Shown: piece after piece, positions 12,735-24,696 of the stretch
Layout: each line of letters starts with the position of its first letter
Numbering within the stretch: position 1 is the stretch's first letter
DNA from: Smittium culicis
Lineage: Eukaryota > Kickxellomycota > Harpellomycetes > Harpellales > Legeriomycetaceae
Length of the DNA stretch: 40,951 bases
Direction of reading: 5' to 3'
Assembly: GCA_001970855.1 (NCBI GenBank)
Contig: LSSN01002039.1
Location: 1-40,951 of the forward strand
Position numbers and translations under genes: made by a program
Notes under the pieces: generated by a model
What the model saw: only the letters and a program-made list of their open reading frames with translations
Database searches by the model: none
What the model was told of the DNA's origin: nothing

Positions 12735-13690
12735 AATATAGATACTGACAGTAGCAATTAGTACTCGCCAGCTTATTGTTTTTAACTAAAATTTTGTAAT
12801 TACTTTTTCGAATCACATTATACTGCCATTGCCGTCATACAATCAAGTTTATTATATATATTTTTGATATTAATTTTAAATTCAACATACCCTAGAAATA
12901 ATCCAATAAATAAATAGTAAGAAATACACGCCTTGTTCTACACTGCTAAAAAACTTTAATATTGTTTTAAATAAATATGCCGATATAGTTCAATATAAAA
13001 TAGTCTTCTTAGGTTTCTATATCCTAAAAATTACTTGATTAATTGAATAAAAGGTTTTTTTAAATTTGGTGTTACCTTAGTGTAAGTATAAACGGTGTGT
13101 GGAATTAGGTGTGAATATTATCAATTTTTTTGGTTTCACTAATTTTGGACGACAAATGTAAAATGTGATGGTGGATATTGGTATCTATAAAAGCGGCCTC
13201 TTGACCTTGAAAAAGTGTATCTAAAATTTCAATTCATAAAATTCAATAAGCGCAATGTAATAACAAACTACTAAATCGCTATTTGAATGCACATATGGGG
13301 GATTTTGAACGAAGAGAGCAATTAGTTGCAGTTTAATTTTATTGGCCCGGATAATCAATTAATTCTAGTATTATTGGCGGAATTGAAAAGATATTTCGTT
13401 TTTTCTATTTATTGATATAATTGTGAAATTTTTATTTGCAGAAAAAAGGAAATGATTTTACTCATTGGCTATTAATCGCTTATTCAATTTTATTCAATGT
13501 AACACTTTACGCTATAAATTGACTCCTTCAAAAAGAATCTCCCATATCAGCTTTTTTTATAGAGTATTGGACGGGAAAGGAATAAATGATGAAATCATTA
13601 ATGTTGTCCAATGAGTGTGTATTATTGTATCACTTATTATTTTTATATAAGCTTTAATATAAAATATGTAAATGGGAGATTATTTCGAGG
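12735..13690. other. Intergenic, nothing recognised
   Basis: Downstream of the LLPH-like gene I find no open frame of note, no tRNA and no conserved element. The stretch contains A/T-rich sequence with scattered GC-richer patches but no coherent reading frame. Confidence 0.55.
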
Positions 13691-13844
13691 AGCGGAACTT
13701 TTCATATCAAGTTTTTGCTACATTGCAACATTACTATTATTTTTAATCGTATTAGATTATATCATTGAGTAAATAATCTAGTACTACCAATACATCTGCG
13801 TAATGTAATAAGCAAATAGTACATCTAAGAAAATAAGTTCCGCT
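13691..13844. repeat. Foldback (imperfect palindrome), MITE-like
   Basis: The outer arms are exact inverted copies: AGCGGAACTT at 13691-13700 and AAGTTCCGCT at 13835-13844. The centre is also palindromic: TAGATTAT at 13753-13760 pairs with ATAATCTA at 13773-13780. Both pairs share almost the same midpoint (about 13767), and the arms between them are partly alike, including TTTGCT and ACATTAC, so the whole 154 bp can fold into one long imperfect hairpin. This is the shape of a small non-autonomous foldback transposon, or of a hairpin transcript. No clear target-site duplication is seen. Confidence 0.5.
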
Positions 13845-13930
13845 TTCCATAAGACTATCACGTATTTAGGTTAGAAATCAAGAGATCACTCCGCCAATTG
13901 AATCAGGAAAAAAATCAAGCGTTTCTTAAT

Positions 13931-14231
13931 TCAGATCTCACACATATCAGGAAGAATAGGGCGAAATGCGTTAATAGGCGTGGCAGCGTAGGTCTCCTTT
14001 GATTTGGCAGGCGGTAAAAGTAATGTGGCATCCACTAAATAAGCAAACACCAGCTAAAATAAACTAAAATGCAGTTTAGAATTTCTCAGCTAATAAAACC
14101 CATGTTGAGCAAATAAAGCAAGTCAGAGCCTATCCTAAGCAGCAAGAATATTTACTAGACGCAGCAGCTTTCTTGATACCTTCCAATAATGCCAAATGTT
14201 CTCGTATTTCAGGTAAAACTTCCCTATCTAT
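13931..14231 (-). pseudogene. Coding fossil in two frames, unrecognised
   Basis: Two minus-strand blocks look strongly coding and lie in different frames. The first, 14130-14231, reads DREVLPEIREHLALLEGIKK and ends with TAG. The second, 13931-14053, reads LVDATLLLPPAKSKETYAAT then PINAFRPILPDMCEI and ends with TGA. The G+C content is well above the surroundings. A GT-AG pair (GTAAAT to TTTTAG) could join them, but the phase would put the second block in the wrong frame, so a frameshift or decay is more likely. I do not recognise the protein. Proximity to the foldback at 13691 fits an old mobile-element insertion. Confidence 0.4.
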
Positions 14232-14555
14232 TTATTAGTTGCTAAAGGCTCAGAAAGGATCAAGCTAAATTCTTATAGCATTCCAACCTAATAAAAATTT
14301 ATGGCACTATTTCTTGTTTTCGCTTTCTTCTACACAATAATTTAATCTGAATTTACAGATTATATAAAAGTATTAAAATATTTCGTTAAGGCTTTACTAT
14401 TTAAAACATCATTCAAATGAAAGATATATTTATGTATCAGTTGACGTGTACTACTCCATAAAAACTAAATATTAAGCATTTATAAAACTCCTTTTAAACT
14501 ATTATTTCTAAAAAAAACATTTCTCGCGCGAAATATTTTCAGCAGTTACTTCGCG

Positions 14556-14801
14556 ATGCCTCATAGTACGAATTATAGTTCTGATATCGTTTCTTCAGCT
14601 ATTCATCCCACAGACATTTGCATAAAGATAAGTCATTATATACTACGTTCTTTAGAGAGATTAATTCTTCATCGAAAAAACAAGTTTACTTATCTGCTTT
14701 ATACCTTCGCAAATAGTAAATATCATCACACGTTCACTAATAAACTAACACATATATCGGCTTTTACTATTTTACGTATTTTTAGGTTGGCACTTAATTG
14801 A
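14556..14801 (+). other. Small ORF, possible 5' exon of next gene
   Basis: An 81-codon ATG-initiated frame with no recognised domain. It lies about 260 bp upstream of the first exon I can place in the OCRL-like gene, on the same strand. A donor-like GTTTAC at 14683 would leave the phase needed to join the exon at 15063, but the resulting 380-nt intron would be more than twice the size of any other intron here. It may be a first exon, an upstream ORF or noise. Confidence 0.2.
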
Positions 14802-15062
14802 TGAAAGTCACGAAGAACGATCTTATTTCGCTTTTGTCTCGAAAAAAAATTCTTTAGACAGTAGCGTTTGGTAAACAGCCTTAATTCTCTTTTCATATTC
14901 TCAAATTATTACTAACTTTCACCTCCAAAATTTAACATCAGTATAACTGTATATATTTATTTTATATTCTGCTCTTTCTTATCCAAGATAGTGTTTTGTC
15001 GCTCGAAATTATGAATATTATTTCTTATTATTTACTTCGACTAAATTTTTTTCTTAATGTAG

Positions 15063-18000
15063 CTTATTGATAGTGTGGGAACGCTACAAGACTATAAACT
15101 CAGTTTTCAAAATTGACAAGGATTTAATTCTTCTAGGTGAAGGTACAATCCAAGATTATTTTTGAACAACATCGTACTATCTACAAATAAATAATATCCT
15201 ATCATATGAAAATTTAAATAATCAGTTAATTATTAAATAGTATAATAGTAATAAGTTTTTTTTTTTACCTCAATAATTTTAGATAGTTATTCAAGAGGTA
15301 GTCATGTAGCTATAGTGGATGGTAAGTCTTTGTAATTGATAAATACTATTTCTTTCACGCATAAATAACTAACAAAAAATTTAATATATAATTAAATCTA
15401 TTAAAATTTCATATCCTTTGACATCTAGGCAACTTGAGAAATTTCCTTGTAATAAAGAATTTGGATTCAGAGGCTGACATATCTCTCGACTCAGCGACTG
15501 ATGTTAATAGCTTTAAGGCCTTTATATTCGAAAATTATAAAAAATCAAGTAATTAAGCTTTGAAGTTTTGCTCTTTATAATTAATACTTGAGAAAAATAT
15601 ACCAAATCGATAGAAACTATAATTTTTGATTAATTTTAGAAACTATCGAACACTTATGGCTAAATAGTCACATAAACGAACAAAAAAATTTTTACAAGCC
15701 GGTAAAAGAAAATTTTATAGGTAATTTAACGCATTCTTAATTTCTTTATGTGAAGCATGATATCATATTAGCATTAGCCACTCTAAAAATCTAGTTGAAT
15801 ATATTATTTAAGATTTTTTACCTGTTAGTGATCTAGCAAAAGTTTTATTGATGATGTTATATTAATTCACATTAATAGTAGTTTGAAAGTAAAAAATTTG
15901 TTATTATATTATATAGATAAAAAATTCTATGACTTGAAAAACCCAGAAGGTGCTCTTGATCCGTTTTCTCGCGAAAAGTGGGTCAATGAACGCGTATTTA
16001 TGCGCGAACATGAATACACACAGTTAGACGAAATGAATATATTTATTGGAACTTGGAATGTTAACGGAAAAGCGCCGCCAGTATCAATATCTGACTGGAT
16101 ATATAGTTATAGACAGGTTTACTATTAATAAGTCAAATATTCACATTATTTCAATATACTAAAATATAAGTCTTTTCGAATTTAATTAACTTGAATAGAA
16201 TTCTATCACAAGAAAAGAAAGGTCCGGTTCGCCGAAAAATCCACAATTATCCAATTTTGACCCCGATATAATTGTCTTAGGGTAATAAAAAATTTCACTA
16301 AAATCCACGCTTTTAAAAATAGTCATTCTGCCTAAAACATAGTGAGTTGATTACTTGAATTCTATAACTTTTTTCAACAAATAATAATAAAAATTTAGGT
16401 TTCAAGAAGCTGATAACAGCGCGAGTTCATATTTATATAAAAATGATCTAAAAGAAAAGGAGTGGGAAGAAGTTATAGAAAGGTCTATTAATCCATACTC
16501 TATAATTTATTCCAAAGTGGCATCGAAACAGCTGGTCGGAATGTTGATTTTTTTTTATTGCAAGTCTGAACTCATTCATAAAATAAAATCAGTTTCAACT
16601 TGTTCTCTTGCACTCGGAAAGTTAGGATTAATGGTAAATTCTGTCTAAATAAATTGAATTATTTAAAACTTTTTTTTTATAACACTAGCTTATATAAAGT
16701 AATTGTTTATATAAATGGATTTTTTCTATATAATATTATTGTCAACTAAGCTTTATGAACCTTTTACTTATCATAATTAGGGAAATAAAGGTGCTGTTGG
16801 ATTAAAGGCTATAATAGACGATACACCAATCTGTTTCATAAATTCACATTTGGCTCACGAACAGGCCAATGTTTCGAGGAGGAACGAGCAATTTCACGAG
16901 ATAACTAATCAGATGGAATTTGAAGACTTAGACTACGAATATTCTCAGACTTCTCCAACTGTTACTAAAGTTTTTGACTCTTTACTTGTGTTTTGGTTCG
17001 GAGATTTGAACTATCGTCTCGAAGCATCCCAGAAGATGGCCTCTGATATCTTAGCAGAAAGTAATACCCATTTACTCAAAGGATTTGACCAGGTATCAAT
17101 TTTTTTTTATAAAAAATACTCAGCTAAGAAATGTATTTAAATGGTTCAAGTTTCATGCAGAAATATTTCATTTGATTTTTTTTTTTAATTTTGTAATTTG
17201 ATAGCTATACATTTCTAAACGTCGTGGATTAGCTTTTAAGGGATTTAATGAATCTGAGATAGAATTTAAACCAACCTATAAATATAATATTGGGACTGAT
17301 GATTATTCAGATAAAAGAATACAATCTTGGACTGATCGAATTTTATGGTGGACGAATAGTAGATATTCTGCTGAGTACGTGACTTGTTTGGGTTATAACT
17401 CGATACAAAAAATTTGTATGAGTGACCATAAGCCTGTATGGAGTGCGTTTAAAACCAAGGTAGGGGCAAAATAGATTTAAAAAAGAAAATTTACTATTGT
17501 AAAGTTATTTCAAATTTTAATATTTGAAAACTGAAATTTAATTTATATTAACTTTAAACTTGTATACTTTTAAATTATTATAAAGATAATTAAAATTGAC
17601 CAGGAGAAGCATAAAAATACTATATCAAGCGTCATAAGAGAGCTTGACACTCTTGAAAACGAGTTAATCCCAACAGCTGAAATTATAAATCAAGTTGTTG
17701 ATTTTGGACTAGTGAAATTTCAGTCCAACTATTCGAAATCTACAACAATTCGAAACAAAGGAATGGTAAGTGTAGTTAAAACAATTTTCCCTCTTTTAGT
17801 TAATATTATTATTGCATGTCGATCTTACAGTTATAATTTTCATATTTTTTGTAATCGAAAAAAAAAAAGGTTGCACTATCATACGAAATAGTTCCGAAAC
17901 CAGGAGAATCAAGTATTTTTCCACAGTGGCTATGGTCGAATAGAGTACAGGGTCATATACTTCCAAAAAAAAGTGATGACATTTCCTTTTCTCTTTCTGT

Positions 18001-19115
18001 AGATAAAGAGTTTTTGCATGGGCTATTCTTAGAAAGTAAAGATGTATTAAAAGATAAAGATAACGATAGTTATTATAATTTGGATGAGATATTAATAATC
18101 CGAATAAACGGAGGTAGAGAATTCTACGTTCAGATTCAAGCCAAGCTATGCATTTCATCAATTGAAAAAATGTTTATTGTGCCAATTAGCGATGAATATG
18201 AAATTGAACTAAAGAGTATTCAAGTTGATGATCCCAATTCAACTGAATACACACCAATTGAGTTGAGTAAAAAAATTAATCACTTGGTTAACTTGACCAA
18301 TTATTTATATTATGTAAAAGATACGATATCAGAAATTCTGAAAGTTACGGAAGAATACTTTGATACTTCAAATACTTGGTTTTTAGAAAATAAATCCAAA
18401 AAATACTATGACCTGGTTAAGAGCGCCTTTGAGCTAAAAAGTCTCGAGTCAATTAACGATAAGAACAAATTACTCTCCCTAATATCAAACAGCAACGAGT
18501 TGAAATCAAACGGAGTGTTAAACAAAGAAGGATCACCTAATTGTTATGAAGATAGAAATTTAATAGCAGACTCACTTTTATGCTTGCTGTTTAAAATTTT
18601 GAGTAGTATTAACAAGCCTTCAGTGACAATACAAAAAATTAGCAAGTTGCTCGAATTAGATATAGAAAATGAAATAAACCTTTTAGACGTAAGTATATTT
18701 AATTATTTGTTAATATACATTGTTATGTCTCCCTTTTTCATCTAAAAATTATATTTTTTAATATTTATAATATAGTCGTTAGAGATATTTCCAGTTAACT
18801 ACAAAAACATTATTAATTTGATCACAAAGTTTTTTTTGGATGCTTCACGTAAGAGCACTGACCCAGAACTATTTATCACACGCTCATGTAAGTTTTAAGA
18901 ACTTAAAGCTTTCAATAATACTATTTTCTCTGTTGAATAATACTTTTCTTCATCTTACAATAACTTTTACAACGCTAGGTACTATTTTGAGCAAAGTTCT
19001 ATACAACATTGAGCCGCTAAGTAATGTTGATGATATTGATTACATAAATATTGAAGATTACAGCAAAACTTTAGAAACTGTCACGTCAAGATTGATAAAA
19101 TATTGGGATAATTAA
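15063..19115 (+). CDS. OCRL/INPP5B-like inositol 5-phosphatase
   Basis: Thirteen exons join in frame for about 886 residues: 15063-15142, 15283-15321, 15429-15548, 15640-15720, 15890-16116, 16199-16281, 16399-16633, 16781-17092, 17205-17459, 17604-17765, 17870-18688, 18776-18887 and 18979-19115. The first coding exon with the ATG is not placed. The order is an N-terminal PH-like region (15063-15720), then the 5-phosphatase domain with GTWNVNG, LGFQEAD, GNKGAVGLKA, NSHLAHE, WFGDLNYR, SWTDRILW and SDHKPVW. An ASH domain follows (VDFGLVKFQSNYSK onward; DEILIIRINGGREFYVQI), then a RhoGAP-like domain to the end. The enzyme should remove the 5-phosphate of PI(4,5)P2 and related lipids on endosomal, Golgi or plasma membranes; catalytic residues look intact. 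The RhoGAP part lacks an arginine finger, as in OCRL. Length is close to human OCRL (901). Confidence 0.93.
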
Positions 19116-20392
19116 CATTATAGTTTATAATGAGATGTATGGTTAATTTATGCTTTGGTTATGTTTTATTGTATGCCTATATTCCTAATATACCCGATCT
19201 TTTTTTATATGGTTTTAAGGCTTTTTGATTTTGTAATAAGATAATATACATTTTCTTCATTTTCGAGTCTTACTACTCTATAAAACATACAATTTATGTT
19301 TACTATATTTAAGAAAATATTTACATTTTACCATTTACACTTTCAAGACTTTTTCTTTTCAACTTTAAATAGTTTATTAGCCTTTAAAAAAACACATATG
19401 TTTTCAATGTACACTGGAGCTGCTTTTATACGCTATTGTATCTTATTTTAAATTAATCTTGAATCGCTTAAAATAGATTTTTAAAAATCAAGTTCTTTCA
19501 TACCGTAATATTTTTTTTAGTTCCGTATTTGAATATTTTTATGCATACTATTGAACTTTATTGAACATTTCTTCCGACGGAATCGAATTTGTTGTTTAAC
19601 CTTATCTGAGTTCAATATTTAACTTTATTTAAATTTATAGCTGGATAAATGACGTTTTAATTGATTTTAAATGGTCGCATAATATAAATAAACCAATAGA
19701 TATATACAGCTATATTTACACCTTATCCGGGTTGTGGACTGTTTTTATTCTGCCAGGAATAGCCAGCTGCGCTCAATAAAAATAGTTTGAATCAGAGGTT
19801 CAAAAAAATATTGGTTTATTGTAGAATAGAAACAAATTATTAATATGATTATAAACCACTCGCGAATCATTGAACTAGTTTTAATAAAGATTGGTACGCT
19901 GGAAAAGGTCAATTAATCAATTTTTTGTTACTCTAATAATTTTCGTAGTTCAAAAAAAAAAAAAACTGTTATGGAAAGGGATAAGAAATTAGCGAATAAG
20001 GCACTTTTAAAGTGAATGGGTTGCGTTTATCATAAAATAAAAATAAGGTCCAGTGATAATTCGCCAATTAGATAACCGCCCATTGGCAAATTATCAACAA
20101 GGAGTAAAAGGTACCAGATTGTGAGAAAGTTTAAAAATTAAATGTAGGCTTGTATAAATTTAAAGTCTTGAAATATCAGTAGATCTTATATCCTAAATAT
20201 CCTCAAGTTTTGTTTAATTGAAATACTAAAAAACTATCGCTCCATAACAATACATAATTTAAAACATCTACTTATAATTATCTATTTATTTAAACTTCAA
20301 TCCCAGTCTTTCGCAAACTCAATTAGCTTGATAGTATCCAAATAACCAAATTAAAAGCATAAAATCAAGCAATAAAAAAAAATCTTATCAAA
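19116..20392. other. Intergenic with one coding-like stretch
   Basis: This is the gap between the phosphatase and ISA1, both on the plus strand, so it holds the 3' flank of the first and the promoter of the second. Apart from the open stretch at 19633-19779, listed separately, I see no gene or RNA. The last 200 bp before the ISA1 ATG are AT-rich. Confidence 0.5.
19633..19779 (+). pseudogene. Coding-like stretch, unrecognised
   Basis: A 49-codon frame without ATG, preceded by an acceptor-like TTATAG and ended by TAA. It reads SWINDVLIDFKWSHNINKP and later LSGLWTVFILPGIASCAQ. Tryptophan, proline and GC-richer codons make it look more like coding sequence than noise. It may be an orphan exon or a mobile-element fragment. 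I see no partner exon nearby and no family resemblance. Confidence 0.2.
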
Positions 20393-21064
20393 ATGTCAGC
20401 TCGTATTTCTGTAAGATTAGCAAAAGGATTAAAGCCTACAAAAAAAATTCTAACAATGGTAAGCCTATTATAGAAAAATACTTGCTTTGATTTCACAAAA
20501 GACAGGATGGAGATATTGCCTTTTTTTTATTTTTTAGAAATTCACAGTTGATTTTAATTCACAAATGTTGCATCAATATTCATCTTTAAACAATTTATTT
20601 AAATTTTTTAGACACCAAATGCTGTAAGTCATTTGAAAGGTTTGCACGAAAAATTCTCGATACAAAACGATGAAAAGTTTTTAAAGATAGGAATTCAAGG
20701 TAAAGGGTGTTCTGGCAGTGCTTACACAATGAATTGGGTAGATAAACCAAACAAATTTGATGAAAAAGTTGTTCAAGATGGTAATAAGCTTACTCATTTT
20801 TTTTTTAAATAAAAGCAAACTTCAATTTTCGTTTCATTTATTTATATAGTTTGACTTCGTTTTTTTTATAATAGCCATATTTAACTTTTCTTATTTAAAT
20901 TAAAATCAAAATTAGGAGTTACCGTATTTATAGATTCGAAAGCTCTATTATCACTTATTGGTACTGAGATGGATTATTTCAGTGGAAAGTTGGCCTCACA
21001 GTTTGTTTTCAATAACCCAAATATTAAAGGGGCTTGTGGTTGTGGCGAAAGTTTTATGGTCTAA
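20393..21064 (+). CDS. ISA1: Mitochondrial A-type Fe-S assembly protein
   Basis: Three exons, 20393-20458, 20612-20780 and 20916-21064, give 127 residues, close to human ISCA1 (129). Exon 1 (22 residues, MSARISVRLAKGLKPTKK...) is basic and hydroxylated, lacks acidic residues and is typical of a mitochondrial presequence. The rest is an A-type HesB/IscA domain: GKGCSGSAYTMNW supplies Cys55, and the C-terminal GACGCGESF supplies Cys119 and Cys121, the three conserved cluster ligands. LIGTEMDY and FVFNNPNIKG are hallmarks of ISA1/ISCA1 rather than ISA2. With Isa2 and Iba57 the protein makes [4Fe-4S] clusters in mitochondria for lipoate synthase, aconitase and similar enzymes. Donors are GTAAGC and GTAATA. 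Confidence 0.96.
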
Positions 21065-21695
21065 AATAATCCGTACTGTTTTAAGACGCTTTTCTTGAAT
21101 TGAAGCTTTGAGCTTGCATCTTACCTTTTTTATTTTTTTGTAAAAAATACTTGCCACTTTTTTTTAGGATATTTCTTTTTATTTTTAAAAGAACGCTATC
21201 AGTTTAAACTATTATAACTTTGGCTATTTTCCTATCTGGTCCCATTCTAATCTTTGACACAATATCATTATTCATTTTTTGTTTGAAACGTACTCATAGT
21301 TTATAATTTATTTTTATATTTAATTTCTACAATAAATTTAATTATACTTTAATGTTTTATAAAGCTTTATATTGAATGTGTTTTAGTATGTATTTACCAT
21401 TATTATTTTCAAAATGTTTTTCTAATAAATTATAAGTATTTTTAAAGCTAAATAAATCATTTAATGTTAAATCTTTGAGTAATTATTAAAAATATAGGTT
21501 AAATAAAAAAAAGTATAGAGCAATTAAAAACAGGAAAAGTTCAGTATTTTGAAAATCATAAATATTAGCGGCCTTAAGCTACAATTATACGCCAAGTGAG
21601 GGCAAAGGAAATGGGGTTGTCTTTAAGGAGCTTAGTATGGGTCTAAAATAATAAATAACTCGGAATTAATAAAATTAAAAACTAACACAAAATAT
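21065..21695. other. Convergent 3' region
   Basis: ISA1 (plus) and the NOX-like gene (minus) converge here. Most of it is AT-rich 3' flank. A GC-richer patch at about 21565-21640 is briefly open on both strands (plus: TIIRQVRAKEMGLSLRSLVW) but has no start codon and no recognisable motif. It is not needed as a last exon of the NOX-like gene, which already ends in a stop at 21696. Confidence 0.45.
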
Positions 21696-23778
21696 TTATA
21701 ATTCTAGAAAAAATAGCTGACCTTCATAGTAGTTAATTCTTTTTTCAAATGTGTTACTTTTATTCCAATAATTTGTCGTCCTTCGTGCCTGCCTTGTTAA
21801 ACTTCTTGAACCAATTGCAGCAATTCCATATGTATTTCCAGGATTCTCTTTGACGACAGCTTCAATTAAACTATAAACGTTATGTCTATCAGGAATAATC
21901 TTTACGAATTTTGGGCTGTGTTTGGCCAAGTTGGGGTATATATTTTCAACTTTTAGTTTCCTTATCCCATAGTCACCAGTAATGTGCAAGAAAATTTTAA
22001 TTATTCCATTTGTTCCCGTTTCGACTATTTCATCGAGTAATTCCTCTAAAATAAGGAATGAATCGAGTTCATGCGAGCTCCATGATAGATAAATGTTTTT
22101 CATTTTAAACTTATCAGAACTCGCGCCACCATTTCTCAAAAAATGTCTTACTAAAGAAAGAGTAGGCGAAATCCCTGTTCCACCAGATACTAGTATAACT
22201 GATTCGTTTTCAATGACATACTTAATCATTGAATCATATAGACCGCTGATATATAGCCCTATATCTGGGGCCAAAATATAGCCATTTGATTCTTTTAAAT
22301 CTGGAAAAATGCTAGTTGATCCAGACTCCAAGCTATATGTGCTAAATTGTGAGTTTGAATTCGATTTTATCTTGAAATTTCCAAAGCTTGATTCTGTAAG
22401 TGATTCACTATTCTTTCTTGTTGGTATCTGGTTTTCATTTTCAAGGTCGCTTTCGTTTGCCTTATCGCTAAACCTTGTCTTTTTTATCCCGGACGTTATT
22501 CCAAACTTCGAAGAAAAATTCTTATCAAATATGAGATTTTTTAGCTTCTTTGACCACCCCCTAGATGCGGATATAAAAATACTTATATATCCATCTTGAA
22601 TAGTGGATGCTATATCGAATGGGTGCCACTGAATTATTGATAGTTTCTTACAATTTAAGTATATATACTTTCCAAAAATATCAGTAGCCAAAATATATTT
22701 TCTAAGCTCCTCTTTCCTAATAGGGATTTGAAGTTCCATAATATTTTGTGACCAAAGCTTTGCGTAGACATGTCCATTATTTGCTTTTCTCTTTACAATG
22801 TTCTGATATATTTTATCCACAATGTACATCAAAACAGAGACTGACCAGTTTAATTTGACTCCTTTGGTGTGAAAAATAAAGAAAAGAATCGCAAGATAGA
22901 AAAAGTGGTGAGTAACAAAGAACAGCTCGAAAAACTTTTTTCTGATAATAGCTATAAAAGAAAAAAGATAGCAAGTTTAGCTTAATTATTCAAGTGTTTA
23001 TGGTAATGAAATTAAAAAAATGGAACGTATAAGTGTAGGTTTAGATAAAATACTTTATATAAAATTTTTTGCTTACGGATAGAGTTTCCACTTATAATTA
23101 TAAAAATGAATGTAAGTATAAAACCAGTGACTAGCATGTATTGATTTGCACCCTTTGAAATATAGAGTGTATATTTTTCAAACATCGAAAAAAAATCTTT
23201 TTCATGCGGTAAAAAGTTTGCCGTTAAGCTCCCTGCAACTACTGAAGGGTCATTTGGGCTATCGTAGATTGCTAGATAATACATAAACAATCCTAAAGTT
23301 ACGTGTAAAATACTCCAAAACAAAAACCAGCATGCAACATAAATATGCAAGCTAATTGTATTTTCGAGTCTAATTGTTCTCCACCCTCTCAACCAGTTCA
23401 TACCAGGGGTTTTAGGCCTTATTATCCTACTGACTATATCGTTAGATGTCTTTCTTTGAATTGCTAGTATTGTAGGCGACATAAATACAAAAATAAGACC
23501 AAAGTGAAATTCGATTGGGGTCATTGTTGAGTGAAAGAATGTAGTTAATGCATCTTTCTTGGGGTTTTTGAGAAGCCCTTTTACAAAAAACACAATTTCA
23601 ACTACTAATATGGCTATGAATACACCTTTATTCCTAACTATTGCAAAAAAAATAATGATAAAGATAGTAAACGGTCGATAGGATTAATATATTAGCGCAA
23701 GTAGTATTATATATTTTATATAAAAGTCTTACGTGTCAGCTCATTTTTAATTGTGTCGTATTTATTTTTTTTATGCAT
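21696..23778 (-). CDS. NADPH oxidase/ferric reductase family protein
   Basis: Three exons, 23733-23778, 23077-23637 and 21696-22951, give 620 residues from the ATG at 23778. The membrane half has about six hydrophobic helices. The two heme-ligand pairs are visible: His113 and His127 (14 apart), and His217 and His230 (13 apart), in FELFFVTHHFFYLAILFFIFH, which matches NOX helix V. The FAD site is HPFDIAS (312-318). The NADPH side has LVSGGTGISPTLSLV (about 455-470). Family enzymes pass electrons from NADPH through FAD and two hemes across a membrane to oxygen (superoxide) or ferric iron. No EF-hands are seen. Between the FAD and NADPH lobes lies a Ser/Asn-rich insertion (about 347-430). The usual GP-x-G is GLYD, and the CGP motif near the end is replaced by IGS, so it is a divergent member; the acceptor cannot be decided. 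Confidence 0.87.
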
Positions 23779-24696
23779 TGCAAAAAATAAAATTAAAAAA
23801 ATAGAAATTTAGTAAATTTTCTACAATACAGTCTTTTTCTTTTCGATTTTAAAGTTGTATAATTTAATTTTTATTTTTTTGATATTTTGCTCGTATAAAT
23901 TTTTATAATTTTTGAAAATAGACTAATTTGATAAATTTTTCCAGTGAGAAAATATATAGTCACTAAAAATTGTAACTCTCAATTATTTTCTATTTCGTTC
24001 GGATAATAAACTATAAGTTTTTAAATAAAGTTGATATGTATTTTTTTTTTCTATGCGGGATACGAAGTTTAATATATATTGTTATAATTATTGATTCCCA
24101 TACCTCAAAATTTTCTCAAGGTAATTTACTTGTTTTTATAGCTAGATTATCGATATTCGTATTTTTTTAATTTTTTCCCCCAGTTTATAAGTTTGGGTTT
24201 TAGTTTTTTAGAAATGAGTTTAATAAAATTTTCGTGTTGTTTTCTCGCCTTTTTTTCTAAAAAAAATTGCATGTTTAAATGCCCTTATTAAAATTTCCTC
24301 TGTTTTTATAAGTTTTTTTTAAATTTGGGAATAAATATTTAATTTTATCTAATATATTATTATTAGCTCAACAGCTTGTCTAAATCACATTATTTTACGC
24401 TATTTTTAATTCCTCCTCCTAATATAAATCTTATATCATACTTTTTCAGTAAATAATTTTTTATAATGTGTGATTGACTATAATAAGTCATCTGTTTTTA
24501 TTTCAAGAATGAGACTTTTGCTTTGATTATTTTAAATAATTTTTATATGTGCTATTTAGCAGACCCTCATAATTGGATCCCACTAAAGATTAGCAACCAC
24601 AACCTATTATTATTTTATATACTAATATTTATTACTTTCATTTATACATTAACAATTATCTTTTAATCTTTTTAGGGAAATTAGAGATTATGATTT

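Noticed and set aside
17796..18161. 121-codon minus-strand frame
   Set aside because: It is antisense to the ASH-domain exon of the phosphatase and has no family features.
21565..21640. Possible extra last exon of the NOX-like gene
   Set aside because: The upstream exon already ends in a stop with a family-like C-terminus, and the only donor before it (GTCAGC) would give a phase with no sensible continuation.
22093..22599. Two plus-strand frames opposite the NOX-like gene
   Set aside because: They are shadows of the FAD/NADPH-domain exon, whose minus-strand motifs are unambiguous.
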